From: Siphonodentalium dalli
Lineage: Eukaryota > Mollusca > Scaphopoda > Gadilida > Siphonodentaliidae
DNA: 64,000 nucleotides
Assembly (NCBI GenBank): GCA_032622095.1
Contig: CP136064.1
Location: forward strand, 51,342,073 to 51,406,072
Direction: 5' to 3'
The notes under the pieces were generated by a model. The model searched no databases. It was not told where the DNA came from and worked only from the letters and a program-made list of their open reading frames with translations. The position numbers were made by a program, and so were the translations under genes. Within the stretch, counting starts at the first letter, position 1. Each line of letters opens with the position of its first letter. Below are positions 61,438-64,000 of the stretch, piece after piece.

Positions 61438-61501
61438 TATATAATCGTCGACTACTGTACGAGACACATATTCGAGTTTATGTTAATGCAAACACCAATG
61501 T

Positions 61502-62173
61502 TTAACTGATAAGAATGCCGAATGTCACGACAAACGACAAAACAGTTGCAAACAACACTACTCGAAACATAAAGCAATCTACAGCGGACGATACAGATTG
61601 CAAGTGCTCTGTCCAATTCCCGTCTACATCACAAGAATCTTTATGGCATACTTTTCTTGAGGACATAAGCAACGCCCACTTTGGAAGTTTCTCATTCGAA
61701 TTTGTGAAATGTAACTTCTGAACACAAACCGCCATCATTGTCGTGAAGACACTTAATATAAAAAGAAGGTCCAACTCGACCGCCAATGCTGAAATTGATC
61801 CTGACGTTTTTGGCATGATGTCATAGATAAGACTGAAGTAGATGGAATATGACAACATGATTGAAACAGAAAACGACAATTTCTCTCCGCTGGCAACTGG
61901 AATTTTGAATGTACATAGATTGGCTATGGATAGAACAGTTAACGGTGTTATCACCGTGATGACGTAGAAAGATGATTTCCTCTCGATTGTTAGCGCTATA
62001 TTCAACAAGGTGATGTTCTTGTCATCGAGTACTGAGGTGGACATCCTGTAATCCAGTAGGTTCCATTCTTCTTTAGGTACGGCTACTCGGTCGTTGTAGG
62101 CATACGGGATGATACGCGTTGGAACAAGTTCGACAACTAGAGGATCCAGTGGAACCATTATTATTGAACACAC
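61502..62173 (-). CDS. Cys-loop ligand-gated ion channel (nAChR-like), 3'-terminal exon, partial
   Basis: Subunit of a pentameric plasma-membrane ion channel. The 223-residue frame opens right after a splice acceptor and ends in TAA. It begins VCSI, matching the second cysteine of the Cys-loop, and continues VELVP. M1 is about residues 69-89, M2 99-120, M3 132-152 and M4 199-221. M2 is preceded by GEK and keeps E at -1', S at 2', S at 6', L at 9' and D at 20', a pattern typical of cation-selective family members. The M3-M4 loop is only about 45 residues. The loop C region (residues 40-60, LLDYRMSTSV...) has no vicinal cysteine pair, so this is not a classical alpha-type ligand-binding subunit. 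The N-terminal ligand-binding domain and signal peptide would lie in upstream exons at higher coordinates and are not visible. No frameshift or stop interrupts the exon, so it is probably functional. The exact subunit or ligand cannot be named. Confidence 0.9.
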   Translation of the reverse strand: MCSIIMVPLDPLVVELVPTRIIPYAYNDRVAVPKEEWNLLDYRMSTSVLDDKNITLLNIALTIERKSSFYVITVITPLTVLSIANLCTFKIPVASGEKLSFSVSIMLSYSIYFSLIYDIMPKTSGSISALAVELDLLFILSVFTTMMAVCVQKLHFTNSNEKLPKWALLMSSRKVCHKDSCDVDGNWTEHLQSVSSAVDCFMFRVVLFATVLSFVVTFGILIS

Positions 62174-62189
62174 CTGTGGAAAGGCAAAA
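62174..62189 (-). promoter_or_regulatory. Splice acceptor of the receptor exon
   Basis: Read on the minus strand, a short pyrimidine-rich run (TTTTGCCTTTCCACAG) ends in CAG at 62176-62174. The next codon (GTG) opens the receptor frame, with no methionine of its own in homologous position. This sets the left edge of the exon. The join is most simply phase 0, but the upstream exon is needed to prove it. Confidence 0.75.
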
Positions 62190-62219
62190 TAAATGGTATG
62201 AATTTATTCATAAATGTTA

Positions 62220-62623
62220 GCCGGGTGCAGCCATACACGGCCATGCACGCGTACGTGTAAATTGTAACGTGTGTTACTATGGTATTTCTACGGCGATGCA
62301 CGTGGCGGGAAGTCAGATAATTTTACGGCGCCAAACCTACATGTTTTATATATATCGGCCAACGTCTAGCGATACTTATAGACGGGTGGCCAGAGCAAGC
62401 GGCCACAATGCGCCCAACGATTCGCTCAATTGGTTCAATCAAATTAAGATCACTTCGACTGCAATGCCTTGGTAGATCATTCGGTTGGTTATCAGAAGAC
62501 ACCTCTTGGCTACACGAAGGACACAAAACTTGTAAACGGTTTTACCCTGTACGTGTAGGCCAAATTATGAGGTGGCAATGGAAACACACTTTACAGTTAC
62601 ACGTACGCGTAGCTGAACCTGGC
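62220..62623. mobile_element. MITE-like inverted-repeat element in the receptor intron
   Basis: About 50-60 bp at the left (GCCGGGTGCAGC then CGCGTACGTGTAA) recur inverted at the right end (62578-62623). Both sides are flanked by TA (62218-62219 and 62624-62625), the target duplication of Tc1/mariner-type transposons. The 404-bp interior shows no transposase, so it is non-autonomous. It lies about 45 bp upstream of the receptor splice acceptor. Confidence 0.6.
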
Positions 62624-62965
62624 TATTAACTCATTTATTGCGAAAATGGGAGCAAAAATACGACATATAGGCTGTCGGGCTTGTTGTTTAATCCCCGGAA
62701 AAATGATGTCACTTATATTTATATTGATGTGTGTATGAATTTGTGTAATATTTCTTTGGAAATCAAATATGCTTACAGTAAATATACATGTAGCTATTAC
62801 ATAAATATTGATACATGTATCTGTATAGTTAGGAGCTTCTGAATTCCTTGCACAAAAACAAAAACACCGGAATCTATCGCAATAACCAAAGCGACATTGA
62901 TGGATTCCAAAGTTGGAAGTACCGCTACGGTGACTGATTTAGGACATCCGAAATATTTTTTTTAT
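62624..62965. other. Intron sequence, nothing recognised
   Basis: AT-rich DNA between the intronic MITE and the palindrome array. No exon with a second receptor segment was seen on the minus strand. Confidence 0.4.
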
Positions 62966-63106
62966 CTCGTTATAACGAGATAGGATCTCGTTATAACGAC
63001 TTACTCATCTCGTTATAACGAGAAACTATCTCGTTATAACGAGAAACTAAGTCGTTATAACGAGAAACTAAGTCGTTATAACGAGACACTAAGTTGTTAT
63101 AACGAG
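62966..63106. repeat. Seven-copy palindromic minisatellite, 21-bp period
   Basis: The self-complementary 14-mer CTCGTTATAACGAG (variants begin GTCG or GTTG) starts at 62966, 62987, 63009, 63030, 63051, 63072 and 63093. The spacing is 21, 22, 21, 21, 21 and 21 bp, with AAACTAA-like spacers. Every copy keeps the TTATAA centre. It lies inside the presumed receptor intron. Confidence 0.95.
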
Positions 63107-63309
63107 ATATATGGTATATATATGGAACAGGTGTGTGGAGTTAGAAACCAGTACCCAGTTCAAAACGTAAACATAACATCTCATTACGGTAGACGGGGGA
63201 GGTCGCGGATTTAGTTCGTTGTTTTTGCAGTATAATTCTCAATCTGTCTGTTGGAGTGGGTGCAGGATTTGTGTTCTGGACCATTGGCGGCTCATTTATC
63301 CTATCACTA
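63107..63309. other. Intronic spacer between two tandem arrays
   Basis: No gene, repeat or hairpin was recognised here. Confidence 0.4.
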
Positions 63310-63900
63310 CGTCAAATTACTCGAAATCCGCCCCTCCCGGTCCCTCTCCCCGAGGTAACAGTCATTTGACGTGGGGGTCGGGTAGGCGAACAGCCAATTG
63401 TCACGAGCCCAAATTCTGCACCCCCCGTGGACAGATTGAGAGTTACTGTAACAACAACGAACTGGTTTCTGACACCAATTCGCGTTCCAGAAACCTATTC
63501 GCATTCCAGAAACCTATTCGAGATCCGGCCCTATTGGTGTTCCCATGATGGGGTCATTTGAAGTGATTTGAAGTGGGGAACGGGTAGATAATCTGCGGAT
63601 CGACGTGAACCCAAATTGTCCACCCCTCCCACGGAGACTGAGAGTTACTGCGAGAACAACAAACTGGTTTCTGACGCCCAATTCGCGTTCCAGAAACCGA
63701 TTCAAAATACGCCCCTATCGGTACCTCCCCCCGGGGGGGGGGGTCATAAGTGATTTGGAATGGGGGTCGGGTAGATTATCTGCGGATCGAACAGAACCCA
63801 AATGTTCTACCCCTACCACCATCAGGTTGGGAGTAATTAAGAAAACAACGAACTGGTTTCTGGCTACCAATTGACTTTCCAGAAACCTATTCAAAATCAG
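63310..63900. repeat. Tandem array, three ~190-bp monomers
   Basis: Three diverged monomers begin near 63312, 63500 and 63695. Each has a C-rich start (CGCCCCT...GGTACCT), a GTGGGGGTCGGGTAG block, a GAACCCAAAT block, a GAGAGTTACT block and an AACTGGTTTCTG...TTCCAGAAACC end. Open frames across it follow the repeat and lack coding features. The third copy contains a C/G homopolymer junction near 63727-63741. Confidence 0.85.
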
Positions 63901-64000
63901 AGACGCTCTTCGTTGTCCATCTCATTTTTGGGGGGCGAATTTTCTCAACGGGGTGGTGTTTCCGTGTTTTTGTTGCTCATACCCAGTGGCATATTCAGCT

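Noticed and set aside
62966-63106. CRISPR-like regular array
   Set aside because: The unit is 14 bp, spacers are 7-8 bp and almost identical, and the setting is eukaryotic.

Overview
This window looks like animal nuclear DNA from a repeat-rich, gene-poor genome. A lophotrochozoan is likely and a mollusc (perhaps a bivalve) is the best guess. The grounds are an AT-rich background with scattered introns and no operons, abundant hairpin and inverted-repeat elements, non-LTR retrotransposons, long GA, TA and CT microsatellites, frequent ACATGTA words, and an nAChR-like Cys-loop receptor exon with a short M3-M4 loop. The taxon is inferred from style, not from a species-specific gene.

Only one host coding feature is clear: a 3'-terminal exon (62173 to 61502, minus strand) of a Cys-loop ligand-gated ion channel. 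It runs from the second cysteine of the Cys-loop through all four membrane segments to the stop. The rest of the gene should lie beyond base 64000. Its visible intron holds a TA-flanked inverted-repeat element, a 21-bp-period palindrome array and a 190-bp tandem array.

Most recognisable sequence is mobile. (1) Fifteen Helitron-like units are recognised by a 5' TC start, a GC-rich hairpin and a 3' CTAG end. They lie in clusters at 6092-7511, 8597-11315, 30327-32603, 42652-45881 and 60551-61437, often joined exactly head to tail. Their interiors are tandem repeats packed with TCAAGGTCA-type nuclear-receptor half-sites. (2) Non-LTR retrotransposons include a 47020-51724 element split exactly after its catalytic YADD by a second LINE (48524-50224), a degenerate LINE split by the 8597-11315 Helitron array, and 3' fragments at 35760 and 41700. 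(3) Several small inverted-repeat families are present: five ~510-bp TTAA-ended copies, two 461/470-bp TA-flanked copies with a large palindrome inside each terminus, a 324-bp Mutator-like element with a 9-bp target duplication, a 427-bp Harbinger-like element nested in an old satellite, and several fold-back palindromes.

The rest is satellite-like arrays (13770-15310, 17785-18400, 38585-38900, 63310-63900), minisatellites, microsatellites and unassigned single-copy-looking DNA. One 1.5-kb stretch (33408-34920) is almost free of CpG. Most open frames here arise by chance or from tandem repeats. Coordinates of degenerate repeats are approximate; ends with target duplications were read base by base.
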